DNA from: Bacillota bacterium | Lineage (GTDB): Bacteria; Bacillota; Dethiobacteria; Dethiobacterales; Dethiobacteraceae | DNA: 10,654 nucleotides | Assembly: GCA_012841735.1 (NCBI GenBank) | Contig: DUUE01000376.1 | Coordinates: 1 to 10,654 of the forward strand | Direction: 5' to 3' | Part shown: positions 1 through 6,067 of the stretch, piece by piece | How positions within the stretch are numbered: position 1 is the first letter of the stretch | Layout: the number at the start of each line of letters is the position of its first letter | Notes under the pieces: generated by a model | Database searches by the model: none | Told to the model about the DNA's origin: nothing | Seen by the model: the letters and a program-made list of their open reading frames with translations, nothing else | Made by a program: the position numbers and the translations under genes

Positions 1-17
1 ACAATCAGACCAAACAT
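1..17 (-). CDS. Possible start of the next downstream gene (partial, uncertain)
   Basis: After the oadB stop codon the minus strand has an ATG at 17 that stays open to the window edge and would encode only M-F-G-L-I before the sequence ends. An AGGA lies five bases upstream. A second in-frame ATG at 23 has no usable spacing to a ribosome binding site. Five codons cannot identify a product. The spacing of about 35 bases after oadB would suit another gene of the same operon, possibly the missing carboxyltransferase alpha subunit, but that is only a guess. Confidence 0.2.
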
Positions 18-51
18 ACGCATCCTGTAAGGTTCGTTTTTTTGCGGAAGT

Positions 52-1203
52 TTATTTGCCCAGCAGGGAAAGCAGAATGCCGGCGGCAACGGCTGAACCG
101 ATTACTCCGGCCACATTGGGGCCCATGGCATGCATTAAAAGATAATTATTGGGGTTTGCCTTTTGGCCTTCCGCCTGGGATACACGCGCCGCCATGGGAA
201 CGGCGGAGACGCCGGCCGAGCCTATCAGCGGGTTAACTTTCCCCCCGCTTAAACGATACATCAGTTTGCCCATCAACACGCCGCCTGCAGTACCGAAGGC
301 AAAGGCAACCAGGCCAAGGGCAATAATAAAAAGTGTGCGGGGCATGAGAAAGTTTTCCGCGCTGGCGGAAGCACCGACGGCTGTGCCCAAGAGGATCACA
401 ACAATATTGTTTAATTCGTTGGCTGCAGTTTTGCTTAAGCGGTCCGTCAGGCCGCACTCCCGCAGCAGGTTGCCGAGCATGAGCATCCCCAGCAGGGGAA
501 CGGCCGCCGGGACGACCAGACCGGTAATGATGACAACCACAATGGGGAAAAGGATTTTTTCCAGTTTGGATACGGGCCGCAACTGCTCCATGACAACTTC
601 CCTTTCGGCTTTTGTTGTCAGGGCACGCATAATGGGAGGCTGGATCATAGGCACAAGAGCCATATAGGAATAAGCGGCAATGGCAATTGATGAAAGCAGC
701 TCCGGCGCCAGGATGGAGGCAACGTAAATGGCCGTGGGGCCGTCCGCTCCCCCGATAATGCCTATGGCTCCCGCCTGCGTCGGGGTAAAGCCAAGCAAAA
801 TTGCCCCGATCAAAGTCAGGAAAATGCCGAGCTGTGCCGCCGCTCCCAAAAGGAGCGTTTTCGGGTTGGCAATGAGCGGACCGAAATCAGTCATGGCACC
901 GATACCCAGAAAGATCAGGGGAGGGAAAATGCCCAGTTTTATCCCCTGGTAAAAATAATAAATAAGGCCGCCTGAAGCTGTCATTTCGCCGGCAGCATTA
1001 TAAACCGGGTCGCTCATTACACCGCCCAGCGGCAGGTTGGCCAGCAGCATACCGAAACTGATGGGGATCAAGAGTAAAGGCTCATATTTTTTAAAGATGC
1101 CCAGGTAAAGCAGCCCACAGGCAATCACAATCATCAGTGCGTGCTGCCAGTCCAGGGCGTAAAAGCCGGTTGATTCAAGAAAAACGACCAGTTTGTCCAG
1201 CAT
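52..1203 (-). CDS. oadB: Sodium-translocating decarboxylase beta subunit (OadB/MmdB/GcdB family)
   Basis: This 383-residue integral membrane protein is the sodium channel subunit of a biotin-dependent decarboxylase (oxaloacetate, methylmalonyl-CoA or glutaconyl-CoA type). In this family it decarboxylates carboxybiotin and couples this to Na+ export across the cytoplasmic membrane. The sequence has many hydrophobic segments, a family-defining IIGGADGPTAI motif at residues 149-159 with the acidic residue D154, a GNLLRECGLTDRL segment at 244-256, and a C-terminal SAVPMAARV block at 333-341. In the Klebsiella enzyme the matching Asp, Ser and Arg positions are reported to be needed for sodium transport. 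The length is close to MmdB and GcdB. The ATG has an AGGAGG seven bases upstream that overlaps the stop of the biotin subunit gene, so the two are translationally close. The substrate cannot be told from this subunit, so the symbol is generic. Confidence 0.93.
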   Translation of the reverse strand: MLDKLVVFLESTGFYALDWQHALMIVIACGLLYLGIFKKYEPLLLIPISFGMLLANLPLGGVMSDPVYNAAGEMTASGGLIYYFYQGIKLGIFPPLIFLGIGAMTDFGPLIANPKTLLLGAAAQLGIFLTLIGAILLGFTPTQAGAIGIIGGADGPTAIYVASILAPELLSSIAIAAYSYMALVPMIQPPIMRALTTKAEREVVMEQLRPVSKLEKILFPIVVVIITGLVVPAAVPLLGMLMLGNLLRECGLTDRLSKTAANELNNIVVILLGTAVGASASAENFLMPRTLFIIALGLVAFAFGTAGGVLMGKLMYRLSGGKVNPLIGSAGVSAVPMAARVSQAEGQKANPNNYLLMHAMGPNVAGVIGSAVAAGILLSLLGK

Positions 1204-1214
1204 TGGCTGCCCTC

Positions 1215-1625
1215 CTATTCGATGACAACCATGATATCACCCGTATTCACTGTTGTTCCCGGGCCGACCAAAATCTCCCTGACTGTACCGGAAACAGGTG
1301 CACTGATTTCATTCTCCATTTTCATCGCCTCCAGGACAAGAAGGACATCTCCGGCTTTCACTTTCTGCCCCACACCGGTTTCCACCCTCAGGACAACACC
1401 CGGCATAGGTGCATTCACTTGCGTCCCCCCGGCAGGGATTTGCTGCTCACCGGCAGCGGCAGGCGCCTTTTCCTCTTTGGGGGCAGTCCGGCTGACTTGA
1501 GCCGCATCTGCTCCGGCAGCCTGCTCCTCCCCGGCTGCGGCCGGCTGGCCTGTTGCTGCGGTGTTTATTTCTTCCACCACAACATCATATGTTTTGCCGT
1601 TGACAGTAACACGAAATTGTTTCAT
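1215..1625 (-). CDS. Biotin carrier (gamma) subunit of the sodium-pumping decarboxylase
   Basis: This 136-residue protein carries the biotin that shuttles the carboxyl group between the carboxyltransferase and the membrane beta subunit. Residues 1-20 form a short N-terminal strand region (MKQFRVTVNGKTYDV). Residues 21-65 are an Ala/Gln/Glu/Pro-rich flexible linker. Residues 68-136 are a biotinyl/lipoyl domain with the EAMKMEN signature, in which K102 is the expected biotinylated lysine. The architecture matches MmdC/GcdC and the C-terminal part of OadA. Its ATG overlaps the stop of the upstream OadG-like gene (ATGA at 1622-1625), and the oadB ribosome binding site overlaps its TAG stop, so all three genes are tightly coupled. 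It could also serve a different biotin enzyme, but the neighbours argue for the sodium pump. Confidence 0.92.
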   Translation of the reverse strand: MKQFRVTVNGKTYDVVVEEINTAATGQPAAAGEEQAAGADAAQVSRTAPKEEKAPAAAGEQQIPAGGTQVNAPMPGVVLRVETGVGQKVKAGDVLLVLEAMKMENEISAPVSGTVREILVGPGTTVNTGDIMVVIE

Positions 1626-1999
1626 ATTTTTCTCCCCCTTCGTAGCAAAGCAAGTTCACGGCTTTTATTCAGCAAATTTTTTCTTCCCGCCGTAATCCAT
1701 GCAGAACCGGCCGCCCCTGTTTGCGGTTTGACGGAGACAAGTGAGAATGAGAGCGGTGAGCGGCCAAGAAAGGCCGAGACTGCCGCGGTAATGACGGCAA
1801 TGATTTCGTCCGGGCCCGCCTCCTCTTCTATGCTGAGCCCGACCTGTGGCGCTTCTCCATCTTCAGCTGAATGACAGGAGGTTACCCGTGCCACGGCTTT
1901 ACCAAAACAGAGCAGCACCAGGTATAAAAAACAGAGGGTCAGCATAACTACAGACAGACCAATTACGAGAACTTCCAGTGACAGTACAATATTGTCCAT
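1622..1999 (-). CDS. OadG-family small membrane subunit (MmdD-like delta) of the decarboxylase
   Basis: This 125-residue protein resembles the OadG/MmdD family. That family holds the carboxyltransferase, biotin and beta subunits together at the membrane. It has one N-terminal hydrophobic helix (about residues 5-33), an acidic linker, and the segment PDEIIAVITAAVSAFLG at 63-79, which is the conserved helix of the family. The C terminus is basic (RRGRKI). The ATG is preceded by AGGAGG at five bases. It is the first gene of the three-gene unit and has its own promoter about 65 bases upstream. The order delta-gamma-beta recalls mmdD-C-B of methylmalonyl-CoA decarboxylase operons, but the alpha subunit gene is not upstream of it. 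Small OadG proteins diverge fast, so the assignment rests on both sequence and context. Confidence 0.82.
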   Translation of the reverse strand: MDNIVLSLEVLVIGLSVVMLTLCFLYLVLLCFGKAVARVTSCHSAEDGEAPQVGLSIEEEAGPDEIIAVITAAVSAFLGRSPLSFSLVSVKPQTGAAGSAWITAGRKNLLNKSRELALLRRGRKI

Positions 2000-2063
2000 A
2001 AATACCTCCTGGCAGCAAAAGGATAAATTTTTCCCTTATTTTCACCACCTTTGTTATTTTTCC

Positions 2064-2093
2064 ATTGTATCACAGTAAAGGTGTTTCTGAAAA
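2064..2093 (-). promoter_or_regulatory. Sigma-A-type promoter of the decarboxylase operon
   Basis: Reading the minus strand, TTTTCA (2088-2093) and TACAAT (2064-2069) are separated by 18 bases. The -10 is of the extended type, with TG one base upstream of it. Transcription should start near 2057, giving a leader of about 58 bases before the OadG-like gene. No strong terminator is visible between the PHP gene and this promoter, so read-through from upstream is possible. Confidence 0.6.
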
Positions 2094-2130
2094 GTCTTAA
2101 ATTCATTTTACGTTATTTTATGTAAATTGT

Positions 2131-2955
2131 TTACTTTTGCAGTTCCCCCGCAAAAGCGGCAAAGTCTCCTGCCTGCAAACCCTTTGTCCCCAGAGTGCGT
2201 GTGCTTCCCGCCTCTGTTCCGTGATAATCGGAACCGCCCGTGATGAGCAGGTTATGCTTCCGGGCAAGACGCACATAATGCTCCTCCGCGTCGTGAGAAT
2301 GGTCCGGATGGTAAACCTCAAGACCCCGCAGCCCCCAGGATAAAAAGAGTGCAAGCAGGCCGTCGTCTCCCACCAGGCCGGGATGAGCCCAGACAGCAAA
2401 GCCGCCGGCTTCCCCCAGTACAGCAATGGCTTCCCTGGGTGTCAGTTTATACCGCCTGACATAAGCCGGTTTTCCCGGCTCCAGCAGGGCGGCAAAAACA
2501 GCCTTTACCGTAGGGAAATAACCTTTTTCCACCAAAACGCGTGCCACATGGGGACGGTTTGGCGCAGCGCCCCGGGCCTGCCGCAGCACATCGTCCCCGG
2601 TTATGCTGTAGCCAAGCTGCCGCAGTTTTTGCACCATTTTTTCCATCCGCAGGCTGCGGCCGGCATTGATTTTCCAGCATAAAGCCTGCAGTTTGTCATA
2701 AGTGTAATCAAAACCATACCCGAGAATATGGATTTCTTTTTCCCGGTACTCCGTGCTGAATTCAATGCCGGGAATGACAGAAATGCCATATTGCCCCCCA
2801 GCATTTAAGGCCGCTTCCAGGCCGCCGGTGGTGTCGTGGTCGCAAACTGCCACTGCCTGTAATTTGTTTTCAACAGCCAGACGGACAACCTCTTCCGGTG
2901 CCAGCAGGCCGTCGCTTGCCGTGGTATGTACATGCAGATCGGCCACAATCATCAT
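2131..2955 (-). CDS. PHP-domain phosphoesterase (TrpH / RNase AM-like)
   Basis: This 274-residue metal-dependent phosphoesterase of the PHP superfamily is probably cytoplasmic. The metal-binding set is complete: HVH at 8-10 followed by D15, DHD at 39-41, E65, H76, H136 in RPHVAR, H191 in WAHPG, and D243/H245 in GSDYHG. Known relatives (E. coli YciV/RNase AM, also called TrpH, and Chromobacterium 3',5'-nucleotide bisphosphatase) remove phosphate from 3',5'-nucleoside bisphosphates or degrade RNA 5' ends. The length and motif order fit this group rather than the DNA polymerase or histidinol-phosphatase PHP proteins. I chose the ATG at 2955 because AGGAGG lies seven bases upstream and the ATG overlaps the dipeptidase TGA (ATGA). 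A longer in-frame extension into the dipeptidase gene has no family similarity. The substrate is inferred from the family only. Confidence 0.88.
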   Translation of the reverse strand: MMIVADLHVHTTASDGLLAPEEVVRLAVENKLQAVAVCDHDTTGGLEAALNAGGQYGISVIPGIEFSTEYREKEIHILGYGFDYTYDKLQALCWKINAGRSLRMEKMVQKLRQLGYSITGDDVLRQARGAAPNRPHVARVLVEKGYFPTVKAVFAALLEPGKPAYVRRYKLTPREAIAVLGEAGGFAVWAHPGLVGDDGLLALFLSWGLRGLEVYHPDHSHDAEEHYVRLARKHNLLITGGSDYHGTEAGSTRTLGTKGLQAGDFAAFAGELQK

Positions 2956-3932
2956 AATACTTCCTCCTGTAACAGATTGCTGCGCACAAGCTTTAATACA
3001 TTTCCCCCCAGAATGGCCTGCACCTCTGTCGGGGAAAAGCCCCTCCGCTGCAAGCCTTCCACCAGCACCGGCAGGCATGTTACATCGGGCAATTCAGGCA
3101 GGACAGTTTCAATGCCGTCAAAATCACTGCCTAAAGCCAGTATTTCCACCCCGGCCACTTCCGCCACGTGGCAAAAATGGTCCAGCAGATGTTCCAGGGT
3201 TGCGGTATTGTTTTGCGCAATAAAACCCGGGTAAAAAGACATGCCCATCACGCCGCCCTGTTCACGCAGTGCCCGCAACTGTTCATCATCCAGGTTGCGC
3301 GGATGCGCACACAAAGCTTTTGCATTGGCATGGGAAACAAAAACAGGTTTTTCCGCGGTCTCCAGCAGGTCATAAAAACTGCGTGGTGCCAGGTGGGCGG
3401 CATCCACAACTATGCCGAGCCGGTGCAGAGACCTGACCAAAATTTTCCCTGCTTTTGTCAGTCCCCCCGCCGCCCGGCCCACCCCCACACCGTCAGCCAG
3501 ACCGTTGCGCTGATTCCAGGTCAGCCCCACACAGCGCAAACCCAACCGGTAAAACACTTCTACAATTTCTGTACCGCCTTCCAGTGGCTCCCCGCCTTCC
3601 AAAGCCATCAAGGCGGCAATTTTCGGCCACTGCAGGCATTCTTCCAGGTCTTTTATTGTTTTAACCAGGACAATCTCTTCCCGGTGTTTATTAATTTCAC
3701 GCAGGAGGTGCCCCGCCAGCTGCAGTGCACGTTGCAATGCCTGGTACGGTTTGTACTCCGGTTCAATAAAAAGGGCAAAAAACTGCAGTTTTACGCCTCC
3801 TTCACGCAGGCGGCACAGGTCAAGGTGCCCTTTTGTGTTACGGCGTCCGAACTGATAGTCCTCCCGGGCAAATAAATGTACAGTATCGCAATGGCCGTCC
3901 GCGATGAAAAAACTGCCGTCTGCCGGATGCAT
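2952..3932 (-). CDS. Membrane dipeptidase-like zinc peptidase (family M19)
   Basis: This 326-residue protein of the renal-dipeptidase family hydrolyses dipeptides, often with a D-residue at the C-terminal position, using a binuclear zinc centre. Visible ligands and catalytic positions are H14 and D16 (ADGHCDT), the bridging E112 (ALEGGEPL), H180 (VDAAHL), H201 (VSHANAK), R212 (HPRN) and D270 (GSDFDG). No signal peptide or membrane anchor is present, so the bacterial form is likely cytoplasmic despite the family name. It is slightly shorter than the mammalian enzyme, as expected. The ATG is the only plausible start before the metal motif. Its ribosome binding site is poor: GGGAGG sits about 12 bases upstream, with a closer GGAAGG abutting the start. 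It ends in a four-base overlap with the PHP gene. The physiological dipeptide is unknown; recycling of peptides from cell wall or spores is possible but not shown. Confidence 0.93.
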   Translation of the reverse strand: MHPADGSFFIADGHCDTVHLFAREDYQFGRRNTKGHLDLCRLREGGVKLQFFALFIEPEYKPYQALQRALQLAGHLLREINKHREEIVLVKTIKDLEECLQWPKIAALMALEGGEPLEGGTEIVEVFYRLGLRCVGLTWNQRNGLADGVGVGRAAGGLTKAGKILVRSLHRLGIVVDAAHLAPRSFYDLLETAEKPVFVSHANAKALCAHPRNLDDEQLRALREQGGVMGMSFYPGFIAQNNTATLEHLLDHFCHVAEVAGVEILALGSDFDGIETVLPELPDVTCLPVLVEGLQRRGFSPTEVQAILGGNVLKLVRSNLLQEEVL

Positions 3933-4066
3933 CCTTCCTGATAGCCTCCCTCTTTTTTGCTACATTATTTTTTCTGCCTTCCCGGATTTATTCCTGTATA
4001 AACCTTCTTTTTGTTATTCTTTCTTTTTGCCAAAGTCACGGAGTCCACTGTTCTCCTGTAGCCTGC

Positions 4067-4090
4067 AAAAAAAACACCCTTACCGGGTGT
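4067..4090 (-). terminator. Intrinsic terminator after spoVS
   Basis: On the minus strand the sequence ACACCC, a five-base loop and GGGTGT form a six-base-pair stem followed directly by a run of eight T (4067-4074, the last pairing at the stem base). It lies about 30 bases after the spoVS stop codon and separates spoVS from the dipeptidase gene. The rest of the gap down to the dipeptidase start is purine-rich on the coding strand, and I see no clear promoter in it. Confidence 0.88.
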
Positions 4091-4118
4091 CTGATTCTTT
4101 AGTAATGAAAAATTATGC

Positions 4119-4379
4119 CTAGCGGGGCTGAACAAGCAGCTTAATAGCAGTACGTTCTTCGCCCTCAATAATAATGTCAGTGAATGCGGGGATGCAGATC
4201 AGATCCATGCCGCTGGGAGCAACAAAACCTCTTGCGATAGCCACTGCTTTTATCGCTTGATTTAGTGCGCCGGCTCCGATGGCTTGTATTTCTGCACCGC
4301 CTCTCTCTCTTAATACGCCTGCCAATGCTCCTGCCACAGAATTCGGATTGGACTTTGCTGAAACTTTTAATACTTCCAT
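4119..4379 (-). CDS. spoVS: Stage V sporulation protein S
   Basis: This 86-residue protein is nearly identical in layout to Bacillus subtilis SpoVS, an Alba-fold nucleic-acid-binding-like protein that affects septation and spore coat and cortex formation. Recognisable segments are EVLKVSAKSNPNSVAGALAG near the N terminus, QAIGAGALNQAIKAVAIARG in the middle and PSGMDLICIPAFTDI towards the end. The length equals the family norm. I chose the ATG at 4379 rather than the GTG one codon earlier, because AGGAGG lies seven bases upstream of the ATG and homologues begin MEVLKVSAKS or similar. The promoter ahead of it fits sigma-H, in line with its known control at sporulation onset in Bacillus. It follows ymdB, the same neighbour as in Bacillus. 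Confidence 0.98.
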   Translation of the reverse strand: MEVLKVSAKSNPNSVAGALAGVLRERGGAEIQAIGAGALNQAIKAVAIARGFVAPSGMDLICIPAFTDIIIEGEERTAIKLLVQPR

Positions 4380-4428
4380 CACTGTACCTCCTAGTTTTTT
4401 TGATTATTCAGATAACTTTTAATATTTA

Positions 4429-4455
4429 ATTCAGCATTTTTGCGTAAATTCCTTC
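4429..4455 (-). promoter_or_regulatory. Sigma-H promoter of spoVS
   Basis: The minus strand reads GAAGGAATT (-35, 4447-4455), an 11-base spacer and GCTGAAT (-10, 4429-4435). This fits the Bacillus sigma-H consensus RnAGGAwWW-(11-12)-RnnGAAT at every defined position. The predicted start lies near 4421, about 40 bases before the spoVS ATG and just after the ymdB stop codon. In B. subtilis spoVS is known to depend on sigma-H, so both the motif and the gene agree. Confidence 0.82.
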
Positions 4456-4473
4456 CTAATTTCAGAAATTTTA

Positions 4474-5256
4474 TTATAACTCATGGAAATCACTTATCCT
4501 GGTAATGTTTTTTGCCAGGCCGGTTGCTTTGTCCAGTTCCAGGCAGACGGCATTAAACTGTACCTGGCCGGCAGCCACGGTGAAGCGCTGCGGCATTTGC
4601 GTCAGAAACCTGCGCAGCACAATTTCCGGGTCTATTCCCAGGACCGATTCCCGCGGGCCGGTCATGCCCACATCAGTGATATAGGCGGTACCGCCGGCCA
4701 GGATTCTTTCGTCGGCTGTCTGGACATGGGTATGAGTTCCCACAACAGCCGACACCCGGCCGTCCAGAAAACGGCCCATGGCAATTTTCTCCGAGGTGGC
4801 CTCGGCGTGGAAATCAACCAGTATCAGATTGGTTTCTTTGCTGATCTCTTCCACAGCGTTTGCCACTGTCCTGAACGGGCACTCCAGTGTATTCATAAAT
4901 ATGCGGCCGCAGGCGTTGACAATACCAATTTTTCCGCCGGGACTGTCAAATACGGCATACCCCCTGCCCGGTGTACCCGGGGGGTAATTTACGGGGCGAA
5001 CAATACGCGGCTCCCGTGTAATATACTCCAGGGCTTCTTTTTTGTCCCAGACATGATTGCCCATGGTAAGCACATCAACGCCATATCCAAATACTTCCAC
5101 TGCTGTTTTTTCGTTAAATCCCACGCCTGCCGCCAGGTTCTCACCGTTGGCAACAGTAAAATCAATTTGATAATTTTTTTTGATTTGCGGCAGCATATCA
5201 CGCAGGCAATGCCTGCCGGGCCTGCCCACCACATCACCAATCATTAAAATGCGCAT
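4474..5256 (-). CDS. ymdB: YmdB-type metallophosphoesterase (2',3'-cyclic-nucleotide phosphodiesterase)
   Basis: This 260-residue TIGR00282-family protein of the calcineurin-like superfamily has the length of B. subtilis YmdB. All metal and catalytic positions known in that enzyme are at the same numbers: D8 (IGDVVGRPG), E39 and N40 (NGEN), N67 and H68 (MGNHVW), H150 (DFHAEATSEK), and H175 and H177 (GTHTHVQT). In Bacillus the protein hydrolyses 2',3'-cAMP and similar nucleotides and influences motility, biofilm and nanotube phenotypes, partly through RNase Y-linked RNA levels. It has an ATG start with GGGTGAG about six bases upstream. It lies downstream of rny, as in Bacillus, but here an unrecognised gene and a terminator come between, and ymdB seems to have its own promoter. 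Confidence 0.97.
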   Translation of the reverse strand: MRILMIGDVVGRPGRHCLRDMLPQIKKNYQIDFTVANGENLAAGVGFNEKTAVEVFGYGVDVLTMGNHVWDKKEALEYITREPRIVRPVNYPPGTPGRGYAVFDSPGGKIGIVNACGRIFMNTLECPFRTVANAVEEISKETNLILVDFHAEATSEKIAMGRFLDGRVSAVVGTHTHVQTADERILAGGTAYITDVGMTGPRESVLGIDPEIVLRRFLTQMPQRFTVAAGQVQFNAVCLELDKATGLAKNITRISDFHEL

Positions 5257-5278
5257 CTTTGTCTCACCCTAAACTCAC

Positions 5279-5309
5279 ATTATAAAAAGTGTACCATATT
5301 TTTCCGCAA
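5279..5309 (-). promoter_or_regulatory. Probable sigma-A promoter of ymdB
   Basis: On the minus strand a perfect TATAAT (5279-5284) lies 23 bases before the ymdB start codon. The best upstream hexamer, TTGCGG (5304-5309), has a 19-base spacer, so the -35 is weak. The site lies just after the terminator of the preceding gene, which is where a new promoter is expected. Confidence 0.5.
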
Positions 5310-5318
5310 ACTATACAT

Positions 5319-5347
5319 AAAAAAGCGTGTCACTCTTCCTGACACGC
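5319..5347 (-). terminator. Intrinsic terminator after the gene of unknown function
   Basis: The minus strand has GCGTGTCA, a seven-base loop and TGACACGC, a perfect eight-base-pair stem, followed by TTTTTTA. It lies about 30 bases after the stop of the 172-residue protein and upstream of the ymdB promoter, so ymdB is probably transcribed separately. Confidence 0.9.
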
Positions 5348-5378
5348 CTGACAGCGGAAAAAGGCCGATGCGGCAGGA

Positions 5379-5897
5379 TTACTTGTTATAAACAAGAACT
5401 TTGCCCGCGTCACGGAAAGCAAGCAAATTTTCCTTATTTGTCGCGACACCGTGATTTAACAAATAGGCAATTATTTCTTCCTGCCGCAGCATCTCTTCAT
5501 CATAAAAAGCATCCAGTGTTTCGGCGTCACGAACTATTTTTCTGGAGAAAGCCCGGCAAACAAGGCCGCACAGCAGGGAAATGCCTTCCAGGGAAAGTGT
5601 TTCCGTGCTTGCCTTAATACCCAAAATTGACAGTTTGCCGGCAGACTGTAATACCACCTTAAACTGCAGTTTCTCACTGCTTAAGTCGGCATATGCGGCA
5701 AAAGACTCTTTTAAAAGAGCCTTAAACCCCGCCAGTTCTTCCTTTGTGGGCCTGCCGGCCAGCAAAAAATTAAAAAGGATTTGCTCCTGCGGTTTGTCAA
5801 AACGGATGGACATTATTTCCGGGAAACGCATCAGCAGAGAAACCAGCAAATTGGTGGCATATGTATCCTGCTTCTGCCTGTGGTGCAGCTGTGACAA
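5379..5897 (-). CDS. Conserved-looking protein of unknown function between rny and ymdB
   Basis: I do not recognise this 172-residue protein. It looks soluble: there is no signal peptide or long hydrophobic helix, and the composition is balanced. The start is a TTG at 5897, supported by GGAGG seven bases upstream; the first in-frame ATG would cut off 22 residues. The first 70 residues hold a helix-rich stretch (NLLVSLLMRFPEIMSIRF, then a segment around KEELAGFKALLKESF). The middle (about 78-115) looks like strands followed by a helix (KVVLQSAGKLSILGI, SLEGISLLCGLVCR). The C terminus (about 135-150) has an acidic helix, EEMLRQEEIIAYLLN. Three cysteine and few histidine residues give no metal pattern. 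It is flanked by its own leader and terminator, so it appears monocistronic. Its location between rny and ymdB suggests a role in RNA turnover or development, but this is inference from position only. Confidence 0.75.
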   Translation of the reverse strand: MSQLHHRQKQDTYATNLLVSLLMRFPEIMSIRFDKPQEQILFNFLLAGRPTKEELAGFKALLKESFAAYADLSSEKLQFKVVLQSAGKLSILGIKASTETLSLEGISLLCGLVCRAFSRKIVRDAETLDAFYDEEMLRQEEIIAYLLNHGVATNKENLLAFRDAGKVLVYNK

Positions 5898-5915
5898 TTT
5901 TCTTCCTCCGGTAAA

Positions 5916-5966
5916 CTATGATTGCTTAATTCCCATACATTCAATAATCATAGCAGGAAATCCTGC
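5916..5966 (-). repeat. Two adjacent inverted repeats in the leader of the unknown gene
   Basis: CTATGATT (5916-5923) and AATCATAG (5946-5953) form a perfect eight-base inverted repeat with 22 bases between. Directly next to it, 5953-5966 is a second inverted repeat with six-base arms (GCAGGA/TCCTGC) around two bases. On the minus strand the outer pair overlaps TGCTATGAT, which resembles an extended -10 hexamer, so the compact palindrome would sit between -35 and -10 like an operator. The first pair could also form a hairpin in the mRNA just ahead of the GGAGG ribosome binding site. Whether it acts at DNA or RNA level cannot be told. Confidence 0.4.
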
Positions 5967-6030
5967 CTGCCGGCATTTTTCAGCCAAGCATTTTTTTTCA
6001 CATCACCCTTGTTTTGTTAATACAGGGGTA

Positions 6031-6059
6031 AAATAAAAGGAGCGTTCTGCACGCTCCCT
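6031..6059 (-). terminator. Intrinsic terminator after rny
   Basis: On the minus strand GGAGCG, a seven-base loop and CGCTCC form a six-base-pair stem followed by TTTTATTT. It begins about ten bases after the rny stop codon and ends the rny transcript before the gene of unknown function. Confidence 0.88.
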
Positions 6060-6067
6060 TTTGCGGA

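Noticed and set aside
1137..1874. Plus-strand frame of 245 codons across the decarboxylase genes
   Set aside because: It lies antisense to three genes with clear families and ribosome binding sites; its composition is low-complexity and shadow-like.
2956..3078. N-terminal extension of the PHP protein into the dipeptidase gene
   Set aside because: The added 41 residues have no family similarity, and a well-placed AGGAGG supports the ATG at 2955.
3168..3875. Plus-strand frame of 235 codons opposite the dipeptidase
   Set aside because: It is antisense to a gene with a complete M19 metal site; no ribosome binding site or known motif.
4483..5247. Long plus-strand frame of 254 codons opposite ymdB
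   Set aside because: It mirrors ymdB almost exactly, has no family-like motif, and ymdB on the other strand has every catalytic residue in place.
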